Shown piece after piece: positions 8,893 through 19,356 of a stretch of 64,000 nt of DNA. The notes under the pieces are model-generated. The model was not told the origin of the DNA, ran no database searches, and saw only the letters and a list, made by a program, of their open reading frames with translations. The stretch covers positions 69,293 through 133,292 of the forward strand of contig URGW01000005.1 in NCBI GenBank assembly GCA_900547475.1, given 5' to 3'. This DNA is from an uncultured Clostridium sp. (GTDB lineage: Bacteria; Bacillota; Clostridia; Clostridiales; Clostridiaceae). Numbering within the stretch: position 1 is the stretch's first letter; every line of letters begins with the position of its first letter. Position numbers and translations under genes: made by a program.

Positions 8893-9773
8893 AGTTTTTT
8901 ATCCCCTTTATGAACATCTTCTTTAATATCTCTATGTTCAATATATACATTATAGTTCTTATCATGTAAATTCTCATAAATCTGATTTGCTATAGCTACT
9001 GATCTATGTCTTCCGCCTGTACATCCTATTGAAATAATAAGCTGCCTCTTTCCTTCTTTTTTATAATTAGGAATTAAAAATTCTAGCATGTCATTTATTT
9101 TTTCTAAAAACACTTTAGTTTCGTCTTGCTTTAATACGTAATCTTTAACTGGTGTATCTAAGCCAGAAAATGGCTTTAAATCTGGTATATAAAATGGATT
9201 TGGTATAAATCTAACATCAAATACTAAATCAGAATCAACTGGTATGCCATATTTAAATCCAAAGCTTAATACAGTAATTGATAATTGCTTTTCTGGCAAT
9301 GTTTCATCTCCAAAATACTTAGTCATTTCCTCTCTTAAATCACCTATTTTATATTTTGAAGTATCTATTATAATATCTGATTTATCTTTAACTTCTCTTA
9401 ACTTTTTTCTTTCCAGTTCTATTCCAGTTATTACTCTTCCTCCACCTGATAATGGATGACTTCTTCTCTTTTCTTTAAATCTCTTTACAAGCACTTCATC
9501 AGTTGCATCTAAGAATAATATTTCATATTTAAATTGTTCTTTTTCTAATTCTTTTAGGCTTTGGAATAGATCATTAAAGAATATTCCACCTCTTATATCT
9601 ATAACTAATGCAACCTTATCTATCTTTCCGTCACTTTGTCTACATACTTCTGCAAACTTTGTTATTAATGTTGGTGGAAGATTATCTACACAAAAATATC
9701 CCATATCTTCTAAACTTTTAGTCGCTTCTGATTTACCTGCTCCTGATAATCCTGTAACTATAATAAATCTCAT
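8889..9773 (-). CDS. rapZ: RapZ-family nucleotide-binding protein (YvcJ)
   Basis: 294 residues with the P-loop GLSGAGKS near residue 8 and the C-terminal signature SIGCTGGRHRSVAIA. RapZ in E. coli is an RNase adaptor controlling glmS via small RNAs; the Bacillus homologue YvcJ is a GTPase linked to competence. The function here is probably a cell-envelope precursor control role. It starts after GGAGG at the head of the rapZ-yvcK-whiA-dnaE cluster and overlaps yvcK by 4 bases. Confidence 0.94.
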   Translation of the reverse strand: MRFIIVTGLSGAGKSEATKSLEDMGYFCVDNLPPTLITKFAEVCRQSDGKIDKVALVIDIRGGIFFNDLFQSLKELEKEQFKYEILFLDATDEVLVKRFKEKRRSHPLSGGGRVITGIELERKKLREVKDKSDIIIDTSKYKIGDLREEMTKYFGDETLPEKQLSITVLSFGFKYGIPVDSDLVFDVRFIPNPFYIPDLKPFSGLDTPVKDYVLKQDETKVFLEKINDMLEFLIPNYKKEGKRQLIISIGCTGGRHRSVAIANQIYENLHDKNYNVYIEHRDIKEDVHKGDKKL

Positions 9774-9901
9774 GTCATACCTCCAAAAATCTATTTATTA
9801 TTGTCGAAAGCACATTTATATTGAATTTGAAAATTTCAATAACTAAATTAAAGTTTATAAATTTACTTTAAAATAACTTATTTCAATTATATCATATATA
9901 T

Positions 9902-9931
9902 AAAAAAAGAAGCTACCAATTGGTAACTTCT
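9902..9931 (-). terminator. Terminator of murB
   Basis: Stem GAAGTTACCAA (minus strand, 9930-9920) pairs with 9909-9919, then a T-run; it overlaps the murB stop codon. Confidence 0.75.
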
Positions 9932-10845
9932 TATTTTTCACCTATTATTCGTACTTCTGTATGAAGGTCAACTCCAAACTGCTTTTTAACTTCATATTGA
10001 ATATGCTCTATTAAGTCAGTAATATCTTTTGCTGTAGCATTTCCCTTGTTAATTACAAATCCCGAATGCTTTTCTGATACAGCAGCACCACCTATAGAAT
10101 ATCCCTTTAGTCCAGCATCCTGAATAAGTTTACCAGCAAAGTACCCTGTTGGTCTCTTAAATGTACTTCCTGCTGATGGATATTCAAGTGGTTGTTTAGA
10201 CTCTCTTTTATTAGTTAAATTATTAACTAATTCCTTAATAGTTTTTACTTGGCCCTTTTTTAATTTAAATACAGCTGATAATACTATATATCCTTTTTTC
10301 ATAACTAAAGAGGATCTATATCCGAAATCTAATTCTTCATTTGTAAGGTTTATTATATTACAATTTTCATCAATTACTTCAGCACTTTCAACAACATGTG
10401 AAATTTCTCCATCATAAGCACCAGCATTCATAAATACTGCTCCACCAATAGTACCTGGTATTCCACATGCAAATTCAAATCCAGTTAATGAATTTTCCAT
10501 GGCCTTATCAGAAACTTCTTTTAACATTGCACCACACTCTGCTTCAATTCTCTCATCATTTACAGTTACATTGTGAACGCCTTTTAGTGATATAACAACA
10601 CCTCTAAATCCACCGTCTCTAACTAATATGTTAGAGCCATTACCAATAACATAAACAGGAATATTATTTTCTCTACAAATACAAATACTTTTCTTTACTT
10701 GTTCCTTTGAATCTGGAATTAATAATATATCTGCTGGTCCTCCAACCTTAAAATTAACATAACCACTTAATTTCTCATCTATTTTAATATTATCTTCATT
10801 GTAAAATTCCCTAAATAGCCCTACAAATTTACCGTATTTATTCAT
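9931..10845 (-). CDS. murB: UDP-N-acetylenolpyruvoylglucosamine reductase MurB
   Basis: 304 residues. Catalyses the NADPH-dependent reduction giving UDP-MurNAc, an early cytosolic peptidoglycan step, using FAD. The FAD-binding PCMH region shows VIGNGSNILVRD and GIPGTIGGAVFMNAGAYDGE. The C-terminal domain has YPSAGSTFKRP with the catalytic serine and the short loop of type II MurB. It starts after AAGGAG. It lies between uvrC and rapZ and is closed by its own terminator. Confidence 0.96.
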   Translation of the reverse strand: MNKYGKFVGLFREFYNEDNIKIDEKLSGYVNFKVGGPADILLIPDSKEQVKKSICICRENNIPVYVIGNGSNILVRDGGFRGVVISLKGVHNVTVNDERIEAECGAMLKEVSDKAMENSLTGFEFACGIPGTIGGAVFMNAGAYDGEISHVVESAEVIDENCNIINLTNEELDFGYRSSLVMKKGYIVLSAVFKLKKGQVKTIKELVNNLTNKRESKQPLEYPSAGSTFKRPTGYFAGKLIQDAGLKGYSIGGAAVSEKHSGFVINKGNATAKDITDLIEHIQYEVKKQFGVDLHTEVRIIGEK

Positions 10846-10923
10846 GATAAGCTCCTTAAAATATAAAATATTTACAGTTTAATAGTATAAAGTATATTAT
10901 AGCATTAAACAAGTAATTTCCTC

Positions 10924-12789
10924 TTAATTATTGCCATTAAAGTAAATATAAATACTTTCTGCAGATTTTTTATCTATAGACGGTACTTCTAACAATTCTT
11001 CAACTGTTGCCTTTTTAATATTATCTACACTACCAAACTTCATTAATAAAGCTCTTCTTCTCTTTTCTCCAACATTAGGTATATCATCTAATATAGAATG
11101 TAAAGTTCTCTTATCTCTTAAGCTTCTATGATATGTTATTGCAAATCTATGAACTTCATCTTGTATTCTTCTTATTAGCTGCATTAGGTTTGAACTTCTA
11201 TTAATTATTAATTCTTTATTATTATATACTATACCCCTAGTTTGGTGTTTATCATCTTTAACTAGGCCACATACTGGAATATTTATATTTAAACTTTCTA
11301 ATACCTCTAGAGCTATATTTACTTGTCCTTTACCACCATCCATCATTATCAAATCTGGAAAATTAGAAAATTTACCTGCAGATAACTTCAAATTTCTATC
11401 TTGAATTGCCTTTATCTCCTCAAGTCCATGATTAAATCTTCTAGTTAGAATTTCTCTCATACTATCATAATCATTAGCACCTTTTACAGTTTTTATTTTA
11501 AATCTTCTATAATCACTATTTTTTGATCTTCCTTCTTCGAATACAACCATTGTTCCTACTGAATCTACACCCTGAATATTAGATATATCATATGCTTCTA
11601 TTCTAGTTGGCCACTCATCAAGTTCTAATAAATCTTGAAGTTCTTGTAATGCTATTCTATTTATCTCTTTATCCTTTAAATATTTATCCTTAAATTTCTC
11701 TAGAGTTATCTTAGCATTATTCTTAACCATTTCTAGCATATCCTTTTTTTGTCCTTTTTGTGGGACTTTAAGCCATACTTTAGAACCTCTTTTTATAGTC
11801 AAATATTCTTCCATTAACTCTACTTCATTAACCTCAGGAACATATATTGTTTTAGGAACTTTAGCTGTACCACCATAAAAGGATGCTATAAACTCCTCTA
11901 ATATTTCTGCTATGCTTTCATTTGCTGTATTTTCAAATATAAAGTGTTCTCTTCCAAGTATCTTTCCATCTCTAGAGAAAAATACTTGAATGCAACTATC
12001 CTTTTCATCTTGATCAATATTGATAAAATCTTCATCACCTTCCATAGTCTTAAATATTTTTTGTTTTTCAACTATGGCTTCTATTGCTAATATCTTATCT
12101 CTTAACGATGCAGCTTTTTCAAACTCTAAATTTTCTGATGCATTTTCCATTTCTGTTTTAAGCATTTTAGTAACATAAGTTTCTTTTCCACTTAAAATAT
12201 CAATTATGTCACTTATCATCTTTCCATACTCTTCTTTACCTATGTGTCCTCCACAGGGACCAAAACATTTCTTTATATGATAATTTAAGCATGGTCTCAC
12301 TGCTTCTCCATTTTCCTTAATTGCTAATTTGCATGTTCTTAAAGGGAATATTTTATATATTAAATTTATAGTTTCATATACTGCTGCTCCATTAGTATAT
12401 GGTCCAAAATACTTACTTCCATCCTTAGCAAAATTTCTAGTTACAAAAACTCTAGGAAAGTCATCCTTTATAGTTATTTTTATAAAAGGATAGAATTTAT
12501 CATCTTTTAATAAGATATTATACTTAGGACTATATTTCTTTATTAAGTTACATTCTAAAATAAGCGCTTCCATTTCTGAATCTGTAACTATATACTCAAA
12601 TTCGGCAATATTCTTTACCATAACCCTTACTTTTTCAGAATGATTCTTTGAATTTTGAAAATAACTTTTTACTCTATTTTTTAGAATCTTTGCTTTTCCA
12701 ACATAAATAACTTCACCTAATGAATTTTTCATTAGATAAACTCCAGGTTTATCTGGTAAATTTTTTAGATGATACTCAAAATCAAACAT
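10924..12789 (-). CDS. uvrC: Excinuclease ABC subunit C
   Basis: 621 residues, full length. UvrC makes both incisions in UvrABC nucleotide excision repair. GIY-YIG domain at the N-terminus (LPDKPGVYLMK then GEVIYVGKAK), UVR motif near residue 205-235 (LEFEKAASLRDKI), RNase H-like nuclease domain (EAYDISNIQG, MMDGGKGQVN) and C-terminal helix-hairpin-helix repeats. uvrA and uvrB are also in this window but not adjacent. Start after AAGGGGAG. Confidence 0.97.
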   Translation of the reverse strand: MFDFEYHLKNLPDKPGVYLMKNSLGEVIYVGKAKILKNRVKSYFQNSKNHSEKVRVMVKNIAEFEYIVTDSEMEALILECNLIKKYSPKYNILLKDDKFYPFIKITIKDDFPRVFVTRNFAKDGSKYFGPYTNGAAVYETINLIYKIFPLRTCKLAIKENGEAVRPCLNYHIKKCFGPCGGHIGKEEYGKMISDIIDILSGKETYVTKMLKTEMENASENLEFEKAASLRDKILAIEAIVEKQKIFKTMEGDEDFINIDQDEKDSCIQVFFSRDGKILGREHFIFENTANESIAEILEEFIASFYGGTAKVPKTIYVPEVNEVELMEEYLTIKRGSKVWLKVPQKGQKKDMLEMVKNNAKITLEKFKDKYLKDKEINRIALQELQDLLELDEWPTRIEAYDISNIQGVDSVGTMVVFEEGRSKNSDYRRFKIKTVKGANDYDSMREILTRRFNHGLEEIKAIQDRNLKLSAGKFSNFPDLIMMDGGKGQVNIALEVLESLNINIPVCGLVKDDKHQTRGIVYNNKELIINRSSNLMQLIRRIQDEVHRFAITYHRSLRDKRTLHSILDDIPNVGEKRRRALLMKFGSVDNIKKATVEELLEVPSIDKKSAESIYIYFNGNN

Positions 12790-12990
12790 CTTACTCCCCT
12801 TTCTTATATAAAAAAATTAAGAGCTAAGATTTTATAGTTAAACGCTAAAGGATAAACTCCATAAGGAATTTCTTAGACACCATTATTTATAAATTCATCT
12901 AAATCTGAATTTAATCCTAAACTCTTAACTCTCTTTCTTAACTCTTAACTGCACTAAACTAACATTTATCTATTAAGTATATTATTATTT
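12790..12990. other. Intergenic region between uvrC and pbpA
   Basis: About 200 bases with repeated TTAAGAG/CTCTTAA words (near 12807, 12931 and 12944) that can pair as imperfect hairpins, possibly a pbpA terminator. No ORF or RNA gene is evident. Confidence 0.3.
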
Positions 12991-14544
12991 TTAATACCCT
13001 AAAACTGCTTGCCTAACAACCTTACTAGCCACTGTTGCAGCTGCTCCTGAACCAGTACCACCATTTTCAACAATTACTGCCACTGCTATTTGTGGATCAT
13101 CCATTGGCGCTGCTGCTATAAACCAACTGTGTGGAGTTGCCTCAGTTCCATCTGATAAAGTATAGTCTGCTGTACCAGTTTTTCCTCCAGCATTAGTTCC
13201 TTTAAATGCTGGCCATTTACTTAAATTACTATCAACTAAATTAGTCATATACTCTTGAATTGTCTCTGCAATATCACTAGACATAACTTGCTTCAACTCT
13301 TTACTATCTATAGTTTTTATTACATTTTGATCTTTATCAACAATTGAATTAACTAATTTAGGTTGCATCATAACGCCATCATTAGCCACTGTAGCTGCTA
13401 CTAAAGCCATTTGCATAGGTGTAGATAAAACACTTCCTTGCCCTATTCCACTTTGAGCCATATTACCAAGCTCTGAACTATCTAACGATGGGAATCTACT
13501 TGATGTTATAGATACTCCAGGTCCAGTTATTACTGAATTAAATCCATAATTTTCTGCTGTAGCTTTTAACGCATCATTTCCAAGTTCCATTGCTAATGTA
13601 CCAAATACAACATTACTTGATACCTTATATGCTTGTTTTAAACCTATTGAACCATATACATTATTAGCAAAGTTGCTTAAGGTTGTTCCATCTTGGAACT
13701 TTATCTTACCTTCATCCTCAAATGTTCTATTAGATACTGATGGCATATTTTCTAAAGCACTTGTTAATGTAACAGTCTTAAATACAGAACCTGGAGGATA
13801 AAGTCCATTTATAGCTCTATTAATTAATGGGGTATCATCTGCACTACCACTATTAGCTTTATTCATTTCATCAGCTAAATTATTAGGATTAAATGTAGGT
13901 TTTGATACCATTGCTAATATTTCTCCAGTTTTAGGATTTAACGCAACAACAGCTCCTTTATTATCCCCTAATGCATCTGATGCTACTTGCTGTAATGTTG
14001 TATCTAAAGTTGTTACCACTCCATTTCCAACTTTATCAGCTTCTTTTGTTAATTCATCAAAATTAATTCCATCCATAAAAGCCTTAAAATTGCTTGTAAA
14101 ATTAAAACTTCCTGTATTAGTTTTATCATTCTTTATATTTTGTATAAGACCTTTTACATCAATACTGCTTAAGAACTGTCTAAAATTATTTCCAAAAGCA
14201 TTATAAGTTGTTAATTCACTATCATACTCTTCCTCTAAGCCAGTTGTTCCATAAACAGCACTTGTATATCCTAATGCATGCACATATAAGTTGTCATATA
14301 AGTAATCTCTTTTTTGAGATGTTTCATTTAATCTTTCACTAGTTGTTAGAGCTGTACCATTTCTATCATATATAGTTCCCCTTAAAACTTCATTTTTTAC
14401 AGCAATAACTCTTGTATTGCCTGCCATTTCGTTAATCTTAGGACTCTTAATTAATTGAAAATAAGCAATATAGGATATTAATGCTATAAAGAAAACTAAA
14501 AATACAGTCATTACGTTTTTAACACTTTTTGCTAAATCATTCAT
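12991..14544 (-). CDS. pbpA: Class B penicillin-binding protein (PbpA/FtsI-type transpeptidase)
   Basis: 517 residues. One N-terminal membrane anchor (about 11-31), a dimerisation region, then the transpeptidase domain with all three motifs: S253-x-x-K256 (PGSVFKT), S309-S-N311, and K455-T-G-T458. It cross-links peptidoglycan outside the membrane. Its start lies only 4 bases after the RodA/FtsW-like gene, behind GAGGAGG, so the pair form a SEDS-bPBP polymerase-transpeptidase couple. An FHA protein precedes them, as in the actinobacterial fhaB-rodA-pbpA locus. The PBP subclass name is by analogy. Confidence 0.92.
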   Translation of the reverse strand: MNDLAKSVKNVMTVFLVFFIALISYIAYFQLIKSPKINEMAGNTRVIAVKNEVLRGTIYDRNGTALTTSERLNETSQKRDYLYDNLYVHALGYTSAVYGTTGLEEEYDSELTTYNAFGNNFRQFLSSIDVKGLIQNIKNDKTNTGSFNFTSNFKAFMDGINFDELTKEADKVGNGVVTTLDTTLQQVASDALGDNKGAVVALNPKTGEILAMVSKPTFNPNNLADEMNKANSGSADDTPLINRAINGLYPPGSVFKTVTLTSALENMPSVSNRTFEDEGKIKFQDGTTLSNFANNVYGSIGLKQAYKVSSNVVFGTLAMELGNDALKATAENYGFNSVITGPGVSITSSRFPSLDSSELGNMAQSGIGQGSVLSTPMQMALVAATVANDGVMMQPKLVNSIVDKDQNVIKTIDSKELKQVMSSDIAETIQEYMTNLVDSNLSKWPAFKGTNAGGKTGTADYTLSDGTEATPHSWFIAAAPMDDPQIAVAVIVENGGTGSGAAATVASKVVRQAVLGY

Positions 14545-14548
14545 ATCC

Positions 14549-15772
14549 TTATGCCTCCTCTGATATCTTTTGCAATATTCCTAAAGCAAAAAATATTGTT
14601 AATACTGATGAACCACCATAGCTTATAATAGGTAATGTTATTCCTGTTAATGGAATAACTGCAAAAATTCCTCCTATTATAACTAACGTTTGGCAAGCTA
14701 TCATTGTACTAAATCCAACAGCTATTAATTGTGAATACTTATCATCTGTAACAAATGCTGCTCTTATACCCCTATAGAATAATAAGAAATATATTATCAT
14801 TAATCCAATTGCAAATATTATTCCAAACTCTTCACAAATAATTGCATAAATCATATCGCTTTCTTTAACTGGCAAGTTTTGAAAATGACCTTGACCTACG
14901 CCAACACCAAATAATCCTCCAGCTGCAATTGAATACATTCCTTCAACTATTTGATAGGATTCTCCTAAAGCATATTTCCATGGATCTCGCCAAATCTTAA
15001 CTCTTTCTCTTACATGTCCAAACATCGAATAACCAGCCACTGAGCCAATTGCCGCTAATCCTAATGCTGTAAATACATATTTTTTCTTAGCTGTTGCAAC
15101 ATATAATAAAGTTATTGAAATACCAAAAAATATTAATGCACTTCCTAAATCTCTTTGAAGTACCATACATCCCATAGAAAATCCAGCCACTAATGCTGGT
15201 TGCCATAACTCTTTAAAATCTTGTTTGAAATTATTTTTATTTTCATATGTAGCTAAAGCTGAAGCTAAATATAATACAAGAGCTATCTTTCCAAACTCTG
15301 ATGGTTGAAAAGAAATGACCTTTCCTATTATAATCCAGTTTTTTGCACCATATAATTCTGTACCAAATATTAATGCTAATGGCATTAATAATAATGTTAT
15401 TATCATATATACCTTTTTATATTTTGCAAAACTCCTTAAATCAGGTAAAATTACTACAATTAAAATGTACCCTACTACACCTATAGCAATCCATACCAAT
15501 TGCTTAATTGCAGTTACTCTGTTTATTCTATATAATGTTGCTACCCCTACTACCGCCAATATACTTGCAAAAATTAGTATAAATTTATCTCCATCCGGGT
15601 AAAATCTTCTAACTACAAAGTGGGAATAGCCTATTAAAACACATAAGACTACTCCCATTATTAATGCAAAGGTATCAAAAGGCTTTTGTAAAAACCCCAA
15701 TGTTGTAAAAAGTAGTAAGCATAGCAAATATACTAGTCTAAGTAATTTTTTTTCACGCTTTAATGCTTTCAT
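14549..15772 (-). CDS. FtsW/RodA/SpoVE-family peptidoglycan glycosyltransferase
   Basis: About 407 residues with roughly ten transmembrane segments. SEDS proteins polymerise lipid II into glycan strands. Family features include the LQRDLGSALIFFG segment and the C-terminal PLTGITLPIISYGGSS motif. I choose the ATG at 15772 (MKALKREKK) because AGAGGTGG lies 5-6 bases before it; the longer frame opening at 15802 has a poor site. It is followed closely by pbpA. Whether it serves elongation, division or spore cortex cannot be told from sequence alone. Confidence 0.9.
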   Translation of the reverse strand: MKALKREKKLLRLVYLLCLLLFTTLGFLQKPFDTFALIMGVVLCVLIGYSHFVVRRFYPDGDKFILIFASILAVVGVATLYRINRVTAIKQLVWIAIGVVGYILIVVILPDLRSFAKYKKVYMIITLLLMPLALIFGTELYGAKNWIIIGKVISFQPSEFGKIALVLYLASALATYENKNNFKQDFKELWQPALVAGFSMGCMVLQRDLGSALIFFGISITLLYVATAKKKYVFTALGLAAIGSVAGYSMFGHVRERVKIWRDPWKYALGESYQIVEGMYSIAAGGLFGVGVGQGHFQNLPVKESDMIYAIICEEFGIIFAIGLMIIYFLLFYRGIRAAFVTDDKYSQLIAVGFSTMIACQTLVIIGGIFAVIPLTGITLPIISYGGSSVLTIFFALGILQKISEEA

Positions 15773-15858
15773 AAATCCACCTCTACTCTTTAAATAAAAC
15801 ATCTTTTCCTATGGTCAAAGCTCCAGCCTCAACCAAACTAAATCATAAATTTAGAGTT

Positions 15859-16308
15859 TTACTTACCTGATTTTAAAACTTTAAAAATAGCACTTCCTAT
15901 TTTAATTTCATCATCAGCAATAAGCTTGAACTTTTCTTCTATTTTTTCACTATTAACATATATACCATTTGTACTATTTAAATCTTCAATATATAAATTA
16001 TTATTTTTAGTATATATCTTTGCATGATTTCCTGATACAAATGGCTCTGTTAAGACAATTGTATTATCTGGTTTTCTTCCTAAAGTTGTTATCCCCCTAA
16101 TAGGTACTACTGAACCCTGTTCTAAGGTCGAGTTAACACCTGTTTGAATAACTTCTATACCATATCTTATGCCCGAATTGTTATTTTTTCTCTTTCCACC
16201 AGACTTAACATCCTTATACATTATCTTTAATGCATAATATATAATGACATATAACAAAATTATAAAAATTATTCCAGCTATAAAAGTGGCTACCTTCCCA
16301 AAACTCAT
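15859..16308 (-). CDS. FHA-domain membrane protein
   Basis: 149 residues. One N-terminal transmembrane segment (about 7-29) is followed by a basic linker and a forkhead-associated domain with TTLGRKPDNTIVL, SGNHAKIY and DLNSTNGIYVN, the conserved phosphothreonine-binding residues. It probably reads Ser/Thr phosphorylation and relays it to the adjacent SEDS and PBP proteins, as FhaB-type proteins do in actinobacteria. No Ser/Thr kinase gene is visible here. The reading frame is preceded by GAGGTG. Confidence 0.88.
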   Translation of the reverse strand: MSFGKVATFIAGIIFIILLYVIIYYALKIMYKDVKSGGKRKNNNSGIRYGIEVIQTGVNSTLEQGSVVPIRGITTLGRKPDNTIVLTEPFVSGNHAKIYTKNNNLYIEDLNSTNGIYVNSEKIEEKFKLIADDEIKIGSAIFKVLKSGK

Positions 16309-16381
16309 ATTTTCACCTCAAATTAATGTATGTTTACCATTATATATTAAATCCTATTGTAAAAAATAACAAGCCATCTAA

Positions 16382-19207
16382 TTATCTTAAGAACTTCTTA
16401 AGATATTTTCCAGTATATGATTTATCTTTTTTAACTATTTCCTCTGGCTTACCTTGTGCTACTAAAGTACCACCTTTATCTCCGCCTTCTGGCCCTAAAT
16501 CTATTATATAATCAGCACACTTAATCATATCTAAATTGTGTTCAATAACTACAACAGTATTTCCAGCATCAACTAATCTTTGTAATATATATACTAATCT
16601 ATTAACATCATCAACATGAAGTCCTGTTGTTGGTTCGTCTAAAATATATAATGTTTTTCCTGTACTTCTCTTTGATAATTCAAATGCAAGCTTAATTCTT
16701 TGAGCTTCACCACCTGATAATTGTGTTGATGGTTGACCTAATCTTATATAGCCTAATCCTACATCTTTTAATGTTTGAATCTTATTCTTTATTCTTGGTA
16801 TATTTTCAAAGAACTCTAATGCTTCTTCTACAGTCATATTTAAAACATCATCAATATTTTTTCCTTTATATTTAACTTCAAGAGTTTCTCTATTATATCT
16901 CTTACCTTTACAAACTTCACAAGGCACATAAACATCAGATAGGAATTGCATTTCTATCTTTATAATTCCATCTCCTGAACAAGCTTCACATCTTCCACCC
17001 TTTACATTAAAACTAAATCTCCCTGGTTTATATCCCCTCATTTTAGCTTCAGGTGTTTGAGAAAATAATTCTCTTATTATATCAAAAGTTCCTGTGTAAG
17101 TTGCTGGATTTGAACGTGGTGTTCTTCCTATTGGACTTTGATCTATATCTATAATCTTGTCTATACTTTCATGACCAGTTATTTCTTTGTATTCTCCAGT
17201 TGGATTCTTACTCTTATTTATTATTTTATTTAATCCTTTATAAAGAATTTCATTTACTAATGTACTCTTACCAGACCCAGAAACACCAGTAACCATTGTT
17301 AATACACCTAATGGGAATTTAACAGTTAGATTTTTAAGATTATTCTCTTTAGCTCCTACAACAGTTATAAACTGTCCATTACCTTCTCTTCTTACTTCTG
17401 GAACCTTAACCTCTTTTTCCCCTGTTAAATATTGACCAGTAATAGATTCTTTGCATGCTTTAATTTCATCTACAGTTCCTGCAGCAATAATTTGTCCTCC
17501 ATGCTCTCCTGCCCTTGGTCCAATATCTACTATAAAATCAGCTTCCCTCATAGTATCTTCATCGTGTTCAACAACTATAACAGTATTTCCAACATCTCTT
17601 AAATTCTTTAAAGTTTGAATTAATTTATCATTATCTCTTTGATGTAATCCGATACTAGGTTCATCTAAAATATATAGAACTCCCATTAAAGCAGATCCAA
17701 TTTGAGTAGCAAGTCTAATTCTTTGAGCTTCTCCTCCTGAAAGAGTTCCTGAGCTTCTTGATAAGTTTAAGTAATCTAATCCAACATCCACTAAGAATTT
17801 TAATCTACTTTTAATCTCTTTAACTATTTGATCACTTATTATTCTTTCCTTTTCAGTGAAATCTAGTGAATTAATAAAATCTAATTCTTCTTTAATAGGC
17901 ATTTGTGTAAATTCATATATGTTTTTGTCACCAACTGTAACTGCTAAAACCTCTTTATTAAGTCTAGCTCCTTTACATTTTGGACAATATTTATTGCTCA
18001 TATATTGTTCAATTTCGCCTTTAATTACATCTGAATTTGTTTCTTTATATCTTCTTACAAGTGAATTTATTTCTCCATCATATGAATATGAATATTTACC
18101 TTTTACCCCATCCTTAGTGTAAGTAACTATTAACTTATGTCCATTTGTTCCATATAATAATAAATCTAAATGTTCTTTTGATAATTCCTTTATAGGTCTA
18201 TTTAAATCTAAGTCATACTCTTCACTTAATGCTTTTAAAATTGCATAAGTCCATGAATCATCTTTTAATCTTCCTTCTCCCCAAGTTGCAATAGCTCCTT
18301 CCATTACACTTAGGTTTTTATTTGGAATAACTAAGTCTGGATCTATTTCCATTAATGTTCCTAAACCATCACATTTTTCACATTTCCCAAAAGGAGCATT
18401 AAATGAGAACATTCTTGGTTCAAATTCTTGTATATTAATTCCACAATCAGGGCAAGCAAAGTTTTCACTAAATAATATATCCTTATCTCCAATTATATTT
18501 ATAATTACTAAGCCTTCTCCTAACTTTAATGCAGCTTCTAAAGAATCACTTAATCTTCCTTCAATTCCTTCCTTAATAACAAGTCTATCTACTACAGCCT
18601 CTATATTATGCTTTTTAGTTTTTTCTAACTTTATTTCTTCTTCTGCTAATTCGTATATTTCACCATCAACTCTGGCTCTTACATATCCTTTTTTCTTAAT
18701 ATTCTCTAATACTTTTTCATGTGTTCCTTTTTTTCCTCTTATAACTGGAGCTAAAACTTGAATTTTAGTTCTATCCCCAAGAGCGATTATTTGATCCACA
18801 ATTTGATCCACAGATTGTTTACTTATTACTTTACCACATTTAGGACAATGTGGAATACCTATTCTTGCATATAACAATCTTAAATAATCATATATTTCTG
18901 TTATTGTCCCTACTGTAGACCTTGGATTTTTACTAGTTGTCTTTTGATCTATTGATATTGCAGGTGATAAACCTTCAATATAATCAACATCTGGCTTATT
19001 CATTTGTCCTAAAAACTGTCTTGCATATGATGATAAAGATTCAACATATCTTCTTTGTCCTTCTGCATATAGTGTATCAAAAGCTAAAGAAGACTTACCT
19101 GAACCTGATAATCCTGTAAATACTATTAATTTATCTCTTGGTATTTCTAATGATACATTCTTTAAGTTATGTACCCTTGCACCTTTTACTATAATCTTAT
19201 CTTTCAT
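16382..19207 (-). CDS. uvrA: Excinuclease ABC subunit A
   Basis: 941 residues. Damage-recognition ATPase of nucleotide excision repair with two ABC modules (Walker A GLSGSGKSSLAFDT and GVSGSGKSTLVNE, two LSGGEAQRI signatures) and zinc-binding CxxC pairs (CPKCGK, CPDCG, CEACSGDG, CEVCKGKR). The ATG at 19207 (MKDKIIVKGARVHNL) is chosen over the one at 19234 because GAAGAGGT sits just upstream of it and the family starts there. uvrB lies 20 kb away, so the usual uvrB-uvrA pair is split by the glucuronide cluster and the sortase/ABC region. Confidence 0.97.
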   Translation of the reverse strand: MKDKIIVKGARVHNLKNVSLEIPRDKLIVFTGLSGSGKSSLAFDTLYAEGQRRYVESLSSYARQFLGQMNKPDVDYIEGLSPAISIDQKTTSKNPRSTVGTITEIYDYLRLLYARIGIPHCPKCGKVISKQSVDQIVDQIIALGDRTKIQVLAPVIRGKKGTHEKVLENIKKKGYVRARVDGEIYELAEEEIKLEKTKKHNIEAVVDRLVIKEGIEGRLSDSLEAALKLGEGLVIINIIGDKDILFSENFACPDCGINIQEFEPRMFSFNAPFGKCEKCDGLGTLMEIDPDLVIPNKNLSVMEGAIATWGEGRLKDDSWTYAILKALSEEYDLDLNRPIKELSKEHLDLLLYGTNGHKLIVTYTKDGVKGKYSYSYDGEINSLVRRYKETNSDVIKGEIEQYMSNKYCPKCKGARLNKEVLAVTVGDKNIYEFTQMPIKEELDFINSLDFTEKERIISDQIVKEIKSRLKFLVDVGLDYLNLSRSSGTLSGGEAQRIRLATQIGSALMGVLYILDEPSIGLHQRDNDKLIQTLKNLRDVGNTVIVVEHDEDTMREADFIVDIGPRAGEHGGQIIAAGTVDEIKACKESITGQYLTGEKEVKVPEVRREGNGQFITVVGAKENNLKNLTVKFPLGVLTMVTGVSGSGKSTLVNEILYKGLNKIINKSKNPTGEYKEITGHESIDKIIDIDQSPIGRTPRSNPATYTGTFDIIRELFSQTPEAKMRGYKPGRFSFNVKGGRCEACSGDGIIKIEMQFLSDVYVPCEVCKGKRYNRETLEVKYKGKNIDDVLNMTVEEALEFFENIPRIKNKIQTLKDVGLGYIRLGQPSTQLSGGEAQRIKLAFELSKRSTGKTLYILDEPTTGLHVDDVNRLVYILQRLVDAGNTVVVIEHNLDMIKCADYIIDLGPEGGDKGGTLVAQGKPEEIVKKDKSYTGKYLKKFLR

Positions 19208-19356
19208 TTTTTTAACCTCTTCAATATACTTCAATTTTATTTTTGTCAGAACTAGTATATTTTACTCTCGAACAAACATTCTTTATTTAATTTTAGAATT
19301 ATTGATTTTTATTGTCAATGAAATTTATCTTTTGTTTACTATAATTTTTTACATGA

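Noticed and set aside
9802..9808. Perfect TGTCGAA Spo0A box upstream of rapZ (and another at 52721).
   Set aside because: By base composition about six such 7-mers are expected in 64 kb on both strands, and neither is near a recognised promoter, unlike the abrB box.
12800..12960. Repeated CTCTTAAC words upstream of uvrC as a short repeat array.
   Set aside because: Too few and irregular; likely part of imperfect terminator hairpins. No CRISPR-like repeat and spacer pattern exists anywhere in the window.
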